Assembly: GCA_021831785.1 (NCBI GenBank)
Contig: JAKBMB010000006.1
Span: 124,001-188,000 of the forward strand
Direction: 5' to 3'
DNA: 64,000 bases
Source of the DNA: Deltaproteobacteria bacterium
GTDB taxonomy: Bacteria > Desulfobacterota > Binatia > Binatales > Binataceae
The notes beneath the pieces were generated by a model, which ran no database searches, was not told where the DNA came from, and saw only the letters and a program-made list of their open reading frames with translations. Position 1 is the stretch's first letter. Each line of letters starts with the position of its first letter. A program made the position numbers and the translations under genes. Positions 42,430 through 51,378 of the stretch are shown piece after piece.

Positions 42430-42891
42430 TTGGAAACCATCGAACGGCTTCTGCGCGAGCATCCGTTTCTCCAAGGACTCGACGATCGGCAGTTCGCGCT
42501 CCTGGCCGGATGCGCGAAGAAAGCGCGCTTTGCTGCCGGCGAGTACATCTTTCGGGAAGGTCAGGAAGCCAACGCCTCATACCTCGTGCGCACGGGGCGC
42601 GTGTCGCTCGAGGTTAATGTGGCCGGGCGCGGTCCTGTCCAGCTCCACACGGTTGAAGAGGGCGAGGTGCTCGGATGGTCGTGGCTCTATCCCCCTTACC
42701 GTTGGCAGTTCGACGCGCGCGTGGTCGAGCCGCTGTGGGCCATCTTTCTCGATGGCGCATGCCTGCGCAGTAAGTGCGAATCCGATCATGATCTCGGTTA
42801 TGAGCTAGTCAAGCGCTTGCTCCGCCAGGTGCATCAGCGGCTCGAAAGAGCCCGTTTCCAACTGCTCGATATCTACCGGGCAGGCTCGTAG
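42430..42891 (+). CDS. cyclic-nucleotide-binding domain protein without DNA-binding domain
   Basis: A 153-residue protein that is almost only a CRP-like cNMP-binding domain: HPFLQGLDDRQFALLAGCAK, AGEYIFREGQEANASYLVRT, VSLEVNVAGRGPVQLHTVEE and GEVLGWSWLYPPYRWQFDAR. The chain ends after the long C-helix and has no helix-turn-helix. It starts with TTG one base after the hydB stop. Genes like this recur in group 3b hydrogenase operons, which suggests an allosteric or assembly role for the hydrogenase; that role is inferred. Confidence 0.75.
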   Translation: METIERLLREHPFLQGLDDRQFALLAGCAKKARFAAGEYIFREGQEANASYLVRTGRVSLEVNVAGRGPVQLHTVEEGEVLGWSWLYPPYRWQFDARVVEPLWAIFLDGACLRSKCESDHDLGYELVKRLLRQVHQRLERARFQLLDIYRAGS

Positions 42892-42909
42892 GAACGCGGC
42901 GCGGCTGCG

Positions 42910-43770
42910 ATGGAGACGCGGGCCTCGGATCCGAACGGAGCCGCGTCCCCGGCTCCGACACTACCCCGCGCCACGCCCGTCCGCAGGGTAATCCGCGAGA
43001 GCGCCGACACGGTCACGCTCGAGCTCGACAATTCCGTCGGCCGGTCCTTCGCCCCCGGCCAGTTCAACATGCTCTATCTTTTCGGAGTTGGCGAGGTAGC
43101 GGTCTCGATAAGCGGCGGCCCCGTCGAATCGCAGGTCCTGGCGCATACGGTACGCGCCGCCGGGGCGGTCACCAGGCTGTTGGTCAACGTGAAGCGCGGC
43201 GCGACGATTGGCGTGCGTGGCCCGTACGGCAGCGCGTGGCCGATCGAGGGGGCCGCGCGCGAGCGCCTCGACCTGCTGGTAGTGGCCGGCGGGATCGGGA
43301 TCGCGCCGCTTCGTCCGGTCATCTACCACGCGCTTCGTGAGCGCCATCGCTTCGGCCGGTTGATCGTGCTTTTCGGCGCGCGCCGCCCCGACGATCTGAT
43401 TTACGCTCGCGAGTTCAACCGCTGGCGCGCGTATCCGGGCGTGGAGCTGCGCACGATAGTCGATCACGGAAGCTCGAACTGGCGCGGGCCGGTCGGAATT
43501 ATCACCGATCTGCTCGCGACCACGGACTTCGACCACGACGATACGCTCGCGATGGTCTGCGGACCGGAGGTGATGATGCGCTTTGTCCGGCACGCGCTGG
43601 TCGGCCGCGGCCTGCCGCCCGAGCGCATCTACCTGTCGCTCGAACGCAACATGAAATGTGCGATCGGCCATTGCGGGCATTGTCAATTACTCCCGTTTTT
43701 CGTCTGCAAGGACGGTCCGATCTTTGCGCTGCCGAAAGTCGCGCCGTTGCTTGACATGAGGGAGCTGTAG
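42910..43770 (+). CDS. hydG: group 3b hydrogenase gamma subunit, FAD/NAD(P)-binding (HydG-like)
   Basis: A 286-residue ferredoxin-NADP reductase-type subunit. The FAD part has [20 protein letters not shown], the NAD(P) part has [20 protein letters not shown] and [16 protein letters not shown]-terminal [2Fe-2S] site is formed by [20 protein letters not shown]. It exchanges electrons with NAD(P)H in the cytoplasm. It lies 18 bases after the cNMP-binding gene. Confidence 0.9.
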   Translation: METRASDPNGAASPAPTLPRATPVRRVIRESADTVTLELDNSVGRSFAPGQFNMLYLFGVGEVAVSISGGPVESQVLAHTVRAAGAVTRLLVNVKRGATIGVRGPYGSAWPIEGAARERLDLLVVAGGIGIAPLRPVIYHALRERHRFGRLIVLFGARRPDDLIYAREFNRWRAYPGVELRTIVDHGSSNWRGPVGIITDLLATTDFDHDDTLAMVCGPEVMMRFVRHALVGRGLPPERIYLSLERNMKCAIGHCGHCQLLPFFVCKDGPIFALPKVAPLLDMREL

Positions 43771-43775
43771 CAAAG

Positions 43776-44564
43776 ATGGCTGCGGCGCGGCGCAAACGCC
43801 TGGCGGTATGGAAATTTGCCTCGTGCGACGGATGCCAGTTGAGCCTGCTCGATTGCGAGGACGAGCTGCTCGCGCTCGCGGAGCAGGTCGAGATTGCGCG
43901 GTTCCTGGAAGCCAGCCGCGCGACGATTAGCGGGCCGTACGACCTTTCGCTTGTCGAGGGTTCGATAACCACGGCCCGCGACGCCGAGTTGATCCGCGAG
44001 GTGCGCCGCGTTTCGCGAGCGTTGGTGACGATCGGAGCGTGCGCCACGGCGGGTGGAATTCAGGCGCTGCGCAACTTCAAGGACGTCAGGGAGTTCGCGT
44101 CGATCGTATATGCAACACCCGCGTATATCGCAACGCTGGCAACCTCGACGCCGATCGCCGCGCACGTGCCGGTCGACTTCGAGCTGCGCGGATGTCCGAT
44201 CAATAAGCGGCAGCTACTCGAAGTGATAACCGCGTTCATCAACGGCCGGCGGCCCGACACTCCCGGTCATGCGGTATGCATCGAATGCAAGCAGCGCGGC
44301 ACGATATGCGTGATGGTCGCGCGCGGCGTGCCTTGCCTGGGACCGATCACTCACGCCGGATGTGGCGCGATCTGCCCGTCGTTTGCGCGTGGATGCTACG
44401 GGTGTTACGGGCCCGCCGACGCGCTGAATATCGAATCGCTCGGCCAGGCATGGCTCCGGGCGGGGGTGCCTCGCGGTGACGTGATGCGGGTGCTGCGCAG
44501 TTTCAACGCCGGCGCCGAGCCGTTCAGCAAGGCCGCGCTCGACTATGAAGACGATCAAAGTTGA
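43776..44564 (+). CDS. hydD: group 3b [NiFe] hydrogenase small subunit (HydD-like)
   Basis: A 262-residue small subunit without a Tat signal, hence cytoplasmic. The proximal cluster motif is intact: [15 protein letters not shown] (Cys17, Cys20), with [13 protein letters not shown] and a Cys in [10 protein letters not shown]. The C-terminal half has [20 protein letters not shown] and [15 protein letters not shown] for further clusters. Its end overlaps the large-subunit gene by 20 bases. Confidence 0.9.
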   Translation: MAAARRKRLAVWKFASCDGCQLSLLDCEDELLALAEQVEIARFLEASRATISGPYDLSLVEGSITTARDAELIREVRRVSRALVTIGACATAGGIQALRNFKDVREFASIVYATPAYIATLATSTPIAAHVPVDFELRGCPINKRQLLEVITAFINGRRPDTPGHAVCIECKQRGTICVMVARGVPCLGPITHAGCGAICPSFARGCYGCYGPADALNIESLGQAWLRAGVPRGDVMRVLRSFNAGAEPFSKAALDYEDDQS

Positions 44565-45828
44565 TTATCTCGCGCGAGTTGAAGGCGATGGCGCGCTGCG
44601 GATTCGCTTTCGCGGCGACCACGTGCGCGACGTTGAGCTGCGGATCTTCGAGCCGCCGCGCTTTTTCGAGGCGTTCCTGCGCGGCCGCTCGTTTGGCGAG
44701 GTCCCCGACATCACTGCGCGCATCTGCGGCATCTGTCCGGTCGCCTACCAGATGAGCAGTTGCCGCGCGCTGGAAGACGCGCTCGAGGTCAGGGTCACGC
44801 CCCACATTGATCAACTCAGGCGGCTCCTTTATTGCGGCGAATGGGTCGAAAGCCACGCCCTCCATATGTTTCTGCTGCACGCGCCCGACTTCCTCGGCTA
44901 CCCAGACGCGATGGCGATGGCGCGCGACCATCGCGAGATAGTGGTGCGCGGGCTCCAGATCAAGAAGGCCGGTAACGCGATCGTCAGCGCCGTGGGCGGC
45001 CGCGAGGTCCATCCGGTAAACGTCAAAGTCGGCGGCTTCTATCGGACCCCCGCCCGCGAGGAAATGGAGAAGCTCGCCGCGCAGTTGGAGGCGGCGCGCG
45101 ACGCCGCGCTGGAGGCGCTCGAGCGGATGGCGCGCTTTGATTTTCCCGACTTCAACCGTGACTATGAATTCGTTGCGCTGCGCGGCGCGGAGGACTATCC
45201 GTTTATCGGCAACCGTATCGTTTCCAATCGCGGGCTCGACATCGAAGCGGCCGAATACGATCAGGCCTTCGTCGAGCAGCAGGTTCCTCATTCGCACGCG
45301 CTTCATTCTACCGTGCGCGGACGCGGCGCTTACCTGTGCGGTCCGATGGCGCGCTTCAACCTGAATTTTGAGCGCCTGCGGCCGCTTGCTCAAGACGCCG
45401 CGCGCCGCGCCCGTATCCCGTTGCCGTGCCGCAATCCGTTCATGAGCCTCCTGGTGCGCGCGGTCGAGACGGTTCACGCCCTGGACGAGGCGCTTCGCCT
45501 GCTCGGCGTTATCGATTGGAGCGCCGAATCTTCGGTCGCTGTTCGACCGCGCGCTTGCGCCGGCTACGGCGCAAGCGAGGCGCCGCGCGGCCTGCTCTAC
45601 CATCGCTACCACCTCGATGACTCGGGGCGCGTCCTCGACGCCAAGATCGTTCCGCCGACCTCGCAGAACCAGCTTTCGATTGAGCACGACCTGCGCGAGC
45701 TGGCCGCGCAGATGGTCCGGCTCACTCATGACGAAGCTACCGTGCTCGCCGAACGGGCGATTCGCAACTACGACCCGTGTATCTCGTGCGCCACGCACTT
45801 CCTCGATCTCGCGATCGAGCGCGAGTGA
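44545..45828 (+). CDS. hydA: group 3b [NiFe] hydrogenase large subunit (HydA-like)
   Basis: A 427-residue catalytic subunit. L1 is [16 protein letters not shown] (Cys61, Cys64) and L2 is DPCISCATH (Cys412, Cys415), followed by a nine-residue tail FLDLAIERE that needs proteolytic removal. The N-terminal [17 protein letters not shown] is typical for group 3. With HydB, HydG and HydD it forms an NAD(P)-linked bidirectional hydrogenase, which in some organisms also reduces elemental sulfur. The stop overlaps the protease start by one base. Confidence 0.92.
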   Translation: MKTIKVDYLARVEGDGALRIRFRGDHVRDVELRIFEPPRFFEAFLRGRSFGEVPDITARICGICPVAYQMSSCRALEDALEVRVTPHIDQLRRLLYCGEWVESHALHMFLLHAPDFLGYPDAMAMARDHREIVVRGLQIKKAGNAIVSAVGGREVHPVNVKVGGFYRTPAREEMEKLAAQLEAARDAALEALERMARFDFPDFNRDYEFVALRGAEDYPFIGNRIVSNRGLDIEAAEYDQAFVEQQVPHSHALHSTVRGRGAYLCGPMARFNLNFERLRPLAQDAARRARIPLPCRNPFMSLLVRAVETVHALDEALRLLGVIDWSAESSVAVRPRACAGYGASEAPRGLLYHRYHLDDSGRVLDAKIVPPTSQNQLSIEHDLRELAAQMVRLTHDEATVLAERAIRNYDPCISCATHFLDLAIERE

Positions 45829-46298
45829 TGACCGCCAAGGCGCGCATAATCGGTATCGGGCAAGCCGTCGCCGGCGACGACGCCGCGGGCATCGCCGTAC
45901 TGCGCTACCTGCGCGACCGGGCCCCGTCTGAAGTGGAGCTTGTCGAGGCCGCCGAGCCGAGCGCGATCATTCCCCTGCTGATCGACGGCGCGAAGCGGGT
46001 GGTGCTGGTTGACGCAGTGTTAGGCGCCGGCGCTCCAGGACGCGTGGTAACCATCGATCCAAGCGGCGCAAAGATGCGCGGACGGCCCCTCTCCAGCCAC
46101 GGCGTGGGCGTGCTTGAGGCGGTTGAACTGGCGCGTGTTCTCGCACCCGAGAGCATCGCGCCGCGAATCGTGATCGTCGGTGTCACGATCGAGCGCCCGG
46201 CCGCTTACGGCGAGCGGCTTTCCGCCGCGGTTGAAGCGGTCGTGCCGAGAGCCGCTGACAAGGCGCTCCGCTTCGCGCGCAGGCGGGCTGATGCATGA
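45828..46298 (+). CDS. hydrogenase maturation protease for the group 3b enzyme
   Basis: A 156-residue HycI/HyaD-family endopeptidase: ARIIGIGQAVAGDDAAGIAV with the Asp pair of the nickel-sensing site, KRVVLVDAVLGAGAPGRVV, and LSSHGVGVLEAVELARVL with the conserved His. The ATG at 45828 shares its first base with the hydA stop; a longer frame exists but reads backward into hydA. It should cleave HydA after His418, while the protease at 36300 serves HyaB. Confidence 0.88.
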   Translation: MTAKARIIGIGQAVAGDDAAGIAVLRYLRDRAPSEVELVEAAEPSAIIPLLIDGAKRVVLVDAVLGAGAPGRVVTIDPSGAKMRGRPLSSHGVGVLEAVELARVLAPESIAPRIVIVGVTIERPAAYGERLSAAVEAVVPRAADKALRFARRRADA

Positions 46299-46464
46299 GG
46301 CGTCGCTTGCCCGCCAATTGCCTACCGTCGTGCTTGAACGCGTCGCGGCCGTAACTGCGCGAGGAGTGAATGCGAATCTATCCCGGCGCTTTCCGTTACT
46401 CCTTGCCCTCATTGGAGCGGCCTCTCTCTTCAGGTTTATTCGCCACCGAGAATCCACATTGTAG
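46291..46464 (+). pseudogene. truncated hypA copy
   Basis: From an ATG at 46291, inside the protease stop, the frame reads MHEASLARQLPTVVLERVAA, which matches the start of HypA proteins including the nickel-binding MHE. After about 22 residues it loses all similarity; there is no zinc motif, and it ends in RFIRHREST at 46464. The original operon probably ended with its own hypA. The intact hypA at 29968 could supply the function. Confidence 0.55.
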
Positions 46465-46531
46465 GGTTCAGATTAGGATCCAGAACGTGCCTTTTGCCGC
46501 AGATGGGGCATCTTGAGGCCGATCTGGGCAT
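46436..46531 (-). CDS. possible 31-residue CPICG zinc-ribbon protein
   Basis: On the minus strand an ATG at 46531 preceded by TTGGAGAAACG opens MPRSASRCPICGKRHVLDPN, ending LNPTMWILGGE before TAA. The CxxC with a following basic patch looks like one half of a zinc ribbon. It overlaps the tail of the hypA remnant on the other strand. The ribosome site is good and the sequence non-random, but the size makes it uncertain. Confidence 0.35.
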   Translation of the reverse strand: MPRSASRCPICGKRHVLDPNLNPTMWILGGE

Positions 46532-46675
46532 CGTTTCTCCAACGTGAAGTCAGCGTGGCTTGTGGAGCGGGAAAATTCTCTAAGACGAGCGTGCACGTCT
46601 TGGCAGATGCGGCTGATTAAGCCGAAGTCATGGGGACGCGAGGTCGGGCGCGGCCGCTTCGACCACCGGAGCGGT

Positions 46676-46690
46676 TGGCACGTATTGTGC
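46676..46690 (+). promoter_or_regulatory. sigma-54-like promoter of the 2-oxoacid oxidoreductase operon
   Basis: TGGCACGTATTGTGC has a perfect -24 TGGCAC and a -12 GTGC with the exact spacing and one mismatch. It shares TGGCACGT with the elements at 5606 and 15127. The predicted start is near 46702, about 130 bases before the ATG at 46830, a longer leader than the others. The leader contains the direct repeat at 46713. Confidence 0.5.
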
Positions 46691-46712
46691 TGTAGATGCT
46701 TAATGCGGGCTG

Positions 46713-46730
46713 TTATCGGTTATTATCGGT
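46713..46730 (+). repeat. tandem TTATCGGT direct repeat in the leader
   Basis: TTATCGGT occurs at 46713-46720 and again at 46723-46730, one helical turn apart. Same-face direct repeats can bind an activator or repressor. It lies just after the predicted transcript start of the oxidoreductase operon. Function unknown. Confidence 0.3.
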
Positions 46731-46829
46731 GAGCCGGCGAGTGAAGCGCAGCGCGCATGAAAATGGGACGCTTAGGCGCGAAACGCGGGGTTGGCGAACG
46801 GCTGGCGCAGAAAGGTTGTGGTCTGGGCA

Positions 46830-47756
46830 ATGAGCAATAATAAACAATTCGTTGAGATTCGATGGCATGGGCGCGGCGGACAGGGGGTTGTGACCGGCGC
46901 GACGACGCTCGCCCAGGCGGTTTTGGAAGAAGGAAAACACGTGCAAGCGTTCCCCGAGTTTGGACCTGAGCGTTCAGGTGCGCCGATTAAGGCTTACAAT
47001 CGGATTAGTGATGCTCCGATCACGATTCATTCGGAACCGCGCAGCCCGGATATCGTCGTGGTGATGGATCCTACCCTGCTCTGGGTCGAAGATGTCGCCG
47101 AAGGAGCCAAAAGAGATACCGTATTCGTCATCAACAGCGCGCAAACCCCGGACATATTGGCGGCACAGGTTTGCTCCGAAAGGGGGCAAACAGTATTTGC
47201 GGTCGATGCGAGCAGAATCGCGCTTGAGGAGACCGGCAAAAACGTCCCCAACACAGCCCTTCTCGGCGCTTTGACTAGAGCAACTGATCTTGTTGGGCCG
47301 ACAAACTTGCTCAAGCATGTCCGCCTGGAGTTGGAGAAAAAGGTATCTCCGGAACATCTGGACGGAAACTTAAGGGCGGTCCGGCGTGGGTGGTGCGAGG
47401 TGCGGGAAGCCGAGGCGTCAGCGCCAAGGGGTGCGCAGCATAGCCTGCTTGCTGCCAAACCCGGCTGGAAGGACATCCCGATTGGCGCGGTAGTGAGCCA
47501 AGCGGGCAACGCGCGCGATTACCGCACCGGTGCTTGGCGCACGATGCGTCCGGTGCTCGACTCAAGTAAGTGCAATGATTGCTTGCTGTGCTGGCTATTC
47601 TGCCCCGACAGCGCGGTCCTGGTCGAGCACGGCAGGATGGTGGGCTTCGACCTCGAGCATTGCAAGGGATGCGGCGTCTGCGCCGAGGTGTGCCCGCCGA
47701 AGATAAAGGCGATCACGATGGTCCCGGAAATTCGCGAAGTGGAGATGCATTCATGA
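46830..47756 (+). CDS. 2-oxoacid:ferredoxin oxidoreductase, fused gamma-delta subunit
   Basis: A 308-residue fusion. Residues 1-190 are the gamma domain (EIRWHGRGGQGVVTGATTLA, AFPEFGPERSGAPIKAYNRI, NTALLGALTRATDLV). From about 240 a two-cluster ferredoxin delta domain follows (CNDCLLCWLFCPDSAVLV, CKGCGVCAEVCPPKIKAI). It belongs to the pyruvate-oxidoreductase family; phenylglyoxylate oxidoreductase (PadE/PadF) is built from the same parts. The start at MSNNKQF is chosen because family homology begins there. The next gene overlaps its stop. Confidence 0.85.
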   Translation: MSNNKQFVEIRWHGRGGQGVVTGATTLAQAVLEEGKHVQAFPEFGPERSGAPIKAYNRISDAPITIHSEPRSPDIVVVMDPTLLWVEDVAEGAKRDTVFVINSAQTPDILAAQVCSERGQTVFAVDASRIALEETGKNVPNTALLGALTRATDLVGPTNLLKHVRLELEKKVSPEHLDGNLRAVRRGWCEVREAEASAPRGAQHSLLAAKPGWKDIPIGAVVSQAGNARDYRTGAWRTMRPVLDSSKCNDCLLCWLFCPDSAVLVEHGRMVGFDLEHCKGCGVCAEVCPPKIKAITMVPEIREVEMHS

Positions 47757-48934
47757 GCCTAGTAGCCGCGCGCACCGGGAACCAGGCGGTGGCGATCGCG
47801 ATGCGTCAGGTCGAACCCGACGTTTGCGCCGCCTACCCGATTACTCCGTCCACGATAATCATGGAGACCTACGCGCAGTTCGCAGCGGACGCTGAGGTGC
47901 GGACCGAGCTCATTCTGGTCGAAAGCGAGCACTCGGCGATGAGCGCATGCGTCGGCGGGGCCTGCGCGGGAGCGCGCGTCATGACGGCTACATCGGCGCA
48001 GGGACTCGCCCTGATGCACGAGGTGCTGTACATCGCCTCCGGACTGCGCCTGCCGATTGTGATGGCGGTAGCAAATCGGGCGCTCTCCGCCCCGATCAAC
48101 ATCCACGGCGACCACAGCGACGCTATGGGCTCGCGCGATGCGGGATGGATTCAGCTCTACGCGCAGGACGTACAAGAGGTCTATGACACCGTCCTGCAAG
48201 CGGTTCGCATCGCCGAACATCCGTCGGTGCGCCTGCCGGTGATGGTTTGTTTTGACGGCTTCACGATAAGCCACGGTGTCGGAGAGCTCAGGCTCCCGGA
48301 TGACAAAGCCGTGAAAGCCTTTGTCGGCGCGTACCGGCCGGAACGCTACCTGCTCGACATCGAGCATCCGGAGACCTTCGGGGCGCTGGTTTTGCCCGAC
48401 TACTATATCGAAATAAAGCGCCAGCAGAGGGAAGCGATGATGCAGGCGCTTGAGGTCATACCGGACATCGATCGCGAGTTCGGCGGGCGCTTCGGACGTT
48501 CTTATGGAATGCTGGAGGCGTACCAGCTTGATGACGCGGAGGTCGCGGCGGTCGTGCTCGGCGCCACCGCCGGCACGTTGAAAGCGGTGGTCGATAGGCT
48601 GCGCAGTAAAGGCGTCAAGGCCGGCCTGCTGCGGATACGCGCGTTTCGCCCATTTCCGGCCGCGCAGGTCGTGCGCAGCTTGTCGCGGCTTAAGGCCATC
48701 GCGGTGCTCGATCGCGCCGATTCTCCAGGCGCCATGAGCGGGCCGCTCTTCGAGGATGTGCGCGCGGCGCTCTACGACGCCGCGCTTTTGCCGCGCGTCG
48801 CCGGCCTGGTCTACGGTTTAGGCGGGCGCGAGATGGACGAGCGCCAGGCCGAGGCCGTCTATGAGACTCTCCTTGGCACGGAGCGCCAGGCCCAGCCGAG
48901 TGCTTCGGCAGATTACGTGGGCCTGCGCTCGTGA
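47753..48934 (+). CDS. 2-oxoacid:ferredoxin oxidoreductase, alpha subunit
   Basis: A 393-residue subunit with the thiamine pyrimidine-binding and domain II pattern of pyruvate oxidoreductases: CAAYPITPSTIIMETYAQFA, VESEHSAMSACVGGACAGAR, TATSAQGLALMHEVLYIASG, ANRALSAPINIHGDHSDAMG and the domain II end AVLDRADSPGAMSGPLFEDV. The ATG overlaps the preceding stop by three bases. Substrate cannot be read directly: pyruvate, phenylglyoxylate and 2-oxoisovalerate enzymes share these motifs. Confidence 0.85.
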   Translation: MSLVAARTGNQAVAIAMRQVEPDVCAAYPITPSTIIMETYAQFAADAEVRTELILVESEHSAMSACVGGACAGARVMTATSAQGLALMHEVLYIASGLRLPIVMAVANRALSAPINIHGDHSDAMGSRDAGWIQLYAQDVQEVYDTVLQAVRIAEHPSVRLPVMVCFDGFTISHGVGELRLPDDKAVKAFVGAYRPERYLLDIEHPETFGALVLPDYYIEIKRQQREAMMQALEVIPDIDREFGGRFGRSYGMLEAYQLDDAEVAAVVLGATAGTLKAVVDRLRSKGVKAGLLRIRAFRPFPAAQVVRSLSRLKAIAVLDRADSPGAMSGPLFEDVRAALYDAALLPRVAGLVYGLGGREMDERQAEAVYETLLGTERQAQPSASADYVGLRS

Positions 48935-48955
48935 GATAGTTGAGGCTTCTGCCAT

Positions 48956-49915
48956 ATGACTCGCGAGCAACCGAACATAACCCCGGTGCCGTTTAAGAAG
49001 CTGGCCGAACAGGCAGCGCTGCTGACCGGCGGCCATCGTCTGTGCGCCGGATGCGCCGAGTCGATAATTGTGCGTCAGGTACTGATGGCGTCGCGTTACC
49101 CGGTGGTTGTGGTGCTGGGCACCGGATGCCTCGAGGTTGCCACCACTGTTTACCCCTCGACGGCGTGGGAAGTTCCGGTGCTCCACTGCGCATTCGAGAA
49201 CGCGGCGGCCACCGCAAGCGGTGTTCAAGCGGCTTATCGAGCGCTAAGGGCTAGCAATCGACTCCCCCTGCCTGAATTGCGCGTGATCGTCTTTGCCGGC
49301 GATGGCGGCACCTACGACATCGGCCTGCAATCGCTCTCCGGCGCTTTGGAGCGGGGCACTCGCTTCACCTATGTTTGCCTCAATAATGAAGGCTACATGA
49401 ATACCGGAATCCAGCGCTCGAGCGCCACGCCGTTTGGCGCCGAAACGACGACGACTCCGGCCGGCGAGCGAACCACGGGTAAAATCGAGTGGCGCAAGAA
49501 TCTTACCGACATCATCGTGGCGCACGACATCCCGTACATCGCCCAGAGCGCGCCCAGCGCGTATCGTCCCCACGACCTCAAAACCAAGGCCGCCAAAGCA
49601 TTCGAGGTGGACGGCCCTTCGTTCATCAACGTTCTCTCGGCCTGCACGAGAGGTTGGCGTTACGAGCCCGCACAGACGATAGCGGTTACCGAGCTCGCGG
49701 TCGAGACTTGCTACTGGCCGCTGTTCGAGGTGATCGGCGGCAAGTGGCGGCTCAACTATAAGCCGCATCATAAGCGGCCGATACGGGATTGGCTCGCGGT
49801 ACAAGGCCGTTTCCAACACCTTTTGCAAAAACCCGAGCTGATCGACGAGATTCAGCAACGCATCGACCGCGAGTGGGAAGCTTTGCTCCAGCGTTGCGGC
49901 GAAAGCAGCCGCTAA
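48956..49915 (+). CDS. 2-oxoacid:ferredoxin oxidoreductase, beta subunit
   Basis: A 319-residue thiamine diphosphate-binding subunit: GGHRLCAGCAESIIVRQVLM with the CxxC of its cluster, TGCLEVATTVYPSTAWEVPV, VFAGDGGTYDIGLQSLSGAL as the diphosphate motif, and NNEGYMNTGIQRSSATPFGA, followed by a late CTRGWRYEP Cys. The complete gamma-delta-alpha-beta set makes a ferredoxin-reducing enzyme. In this genome it could form benzoyl-CoA from phenylglyoxylate and feed reduced ferredoxin to the ring reductase, or be a plain pyruvate oxidoreductase. Confidence 0.85.
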   Translation: MTREQPNITPVPFKKLAEQAALLTGGHRLCAGCAESIIVRQVLMASRYPVVVVLGTGCLEVATTVYPSTAWEVPVLHCAFENAAATASGVQAAYRALRASNRLPLPELRVIVFAGDGGTYDIGLQSLSGALERGTRFTYVCLNNEGYMNTGIQRSSATPFGAETTTTPAGERTTGKIEWRKNLTDIIVAHDIPYIAQSAPSAYRPHDLKTKAAKAFEVDGPSFINVLSACTRGWRYEPAQTIAVTELAVETCYWPLFEVIGGKWRLNYKPHHKRPIRDWLAVQGRFQHLLQKPELIDEIQQRIDREWEALLQRCGESSR

Positions 49916-50082
49916 GCGCCGCACTGTCCCGCGTCTTTCGCCAGGACAACCCCGGGAGCCAAGGGCCGCGGCCCACCTCCGCGCGTAGCTCTGTAGGCTC
50001 GGTTGGCCAACGCTTACCCGCGGCAAAAAAGCGACCGCTGCGTGCGAAGCCATGCTGAAAAAGAGCGGCGCGAAGCGCCGGG

Positions 50083-50400
<318 letters not shown>

Positions 50401-50503
50401 TCACCTCTCTAGCCGTGGTGTGCCCACGTGCAGCACAAGCCCGCGCTGTTCTGCCCGGTGAGCGGATTCGGTGCTATCGCGGCAAGTTTCAATGGCAGCG
50501 GCT

Positions 50504-50761
50504 TTATCTATACGCTTCGCGGCGGTGAGCGACGCGGACGACCAATACGACCAGCAACTTGTCCCGGACCTCGTACACGATCCGATAGTCGCCGACGCGG
50601 ATGCGCCACAATTCGATGCCGCCATAGAGTTTCTTAGCACCTGAGGGCCGCGGGTTGCCTGCGAGCGCGTCGATCCGCGGCCGGAGCCTGAGTTGAATCT
50701 CACGCGCGAGCCTGCGGAACTCGCGCGTCACGCCCGGCGAGAACTCGACCGTGTAGGGCAT
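50504..50761 (-). CDS. RelE/ParE-family toxin
   Basis: An 85-residue protein with the full toxin fold pattern: PYTVEFSPGVTREFRRLARE, LRPRIDALAGNPRPSGAKKL and LWRIRVGDYRIVYEV, ending VLVVRVAHRREAYR. RelE-type members cut mRNA at the ribosome, ParE-type ones poison gyrase; the basic residues and terminal Tyr here favour the RelE type. It starts four bases after the antitoxin gene. Confidence 0.85.
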   Translation of the reverse strand: MPYTVEFSPGVTREFRRLAREIQLRLRPRIDALAGNPRPSGAKKLYGGIELWRIRVGDYRIVYEVRDKLLVVLVVRVAHRREAYR

Positions 50762-50765
50762 CGCG

Positions 50766-51050
50766 CTATGAGTCGAGCCTCAGTTCCTTTTTTAACCGCG
50801 TCCACGGAATCGTCCCCTTGCGTTTAACTTCGCGCAGCGCCGCGCGGGCGGCCTTCAAGTCCTCGCGATCCTCGATCTCTTCGAGCAGCGCGACGTCTTC
50901 CATCGGCACCATCGCCGCCAGCGCCTTGCTGCGCCGGGTCAGGATGACGCGATCTTTGGCGTAGGCGACGCGGTTGATAACCTCGGCCAGATGCTCGCGC
51001 GCGTGGGCCGCGCTGATCGCGCCAGCGGCTGCAGATGGTTTTGTTCTCAT
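50766..51050 (-). CDS. Phd/YefM-family antitoxin
   Basis: A 94-residue protein: ISAAHAREHLAEVINRVAYA, DRVILTRRSKALAAMVPMED, then an acidic-helical C-terminus (VALLEEIEDREDLKAARAAL) that should wrap the toxin. The N-terminal part binds DNA and autoregulates the pair. It lies directly upstream of the toxin in the usual antitoxin-first order, within a patch of broken mobile genes. Confidence 0.85.
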   Translation of the reverse strand: MRTKPSAAAGAISAAHAREHLAEVINRVAYAKDRVILTRRSKALAAMVPMEDVALLEEIEDREDLKAARAALREVKRKGTIPWTRLKKELRLDS

Positions 51051-51132
51051 GTCGGAAATCTCCAGCGTAGGATTCGTCCAAATTGTACGCTTTGGACATC
51101 CTCAGCGCCATCGCGCATTCCCGCACGCCATC

Positions 51133-51378
51133 TCAGCCAGCATCGGCCGCTCTCGGCGCCTCGCGCTCGTTGATTATCACGCCGCCTTTGGCGGCGGCGA
51201 TTAGCTTACGGAAGGAATCCTGCACGCGGAGCAGGCGCGGGTCGGGCGTGCCGCAGTTATATACGACGTACAGCCGGTAACGCTCGCGCAGATCGCGAGA
51301 GCGGCCCCCCTCGCTCTCGATGGGTTCCGTATCGCCGACAACGGCGCGCAGAGAGCCGCGCGTTCCGACCCAAGGGAG
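51133..51378 (-). pseudogene. fragment resembling the DUF3883 domain
   Basis: A startless minus-strand frame reads RERYRLYVVYNCGTPDPRLL and RVQDSFRKLIAAAKGGVII, then EREAPRAADAG and a stop at 51133-51135. This recalls the end of DUF3883 domains, often C-terminal in SNF2-type helicase or restriction-like proteins. A stop lies just before it on the left of the frame, near the neighbouring gene's end. The rest of the protein is absent. Confidence 0.45.
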
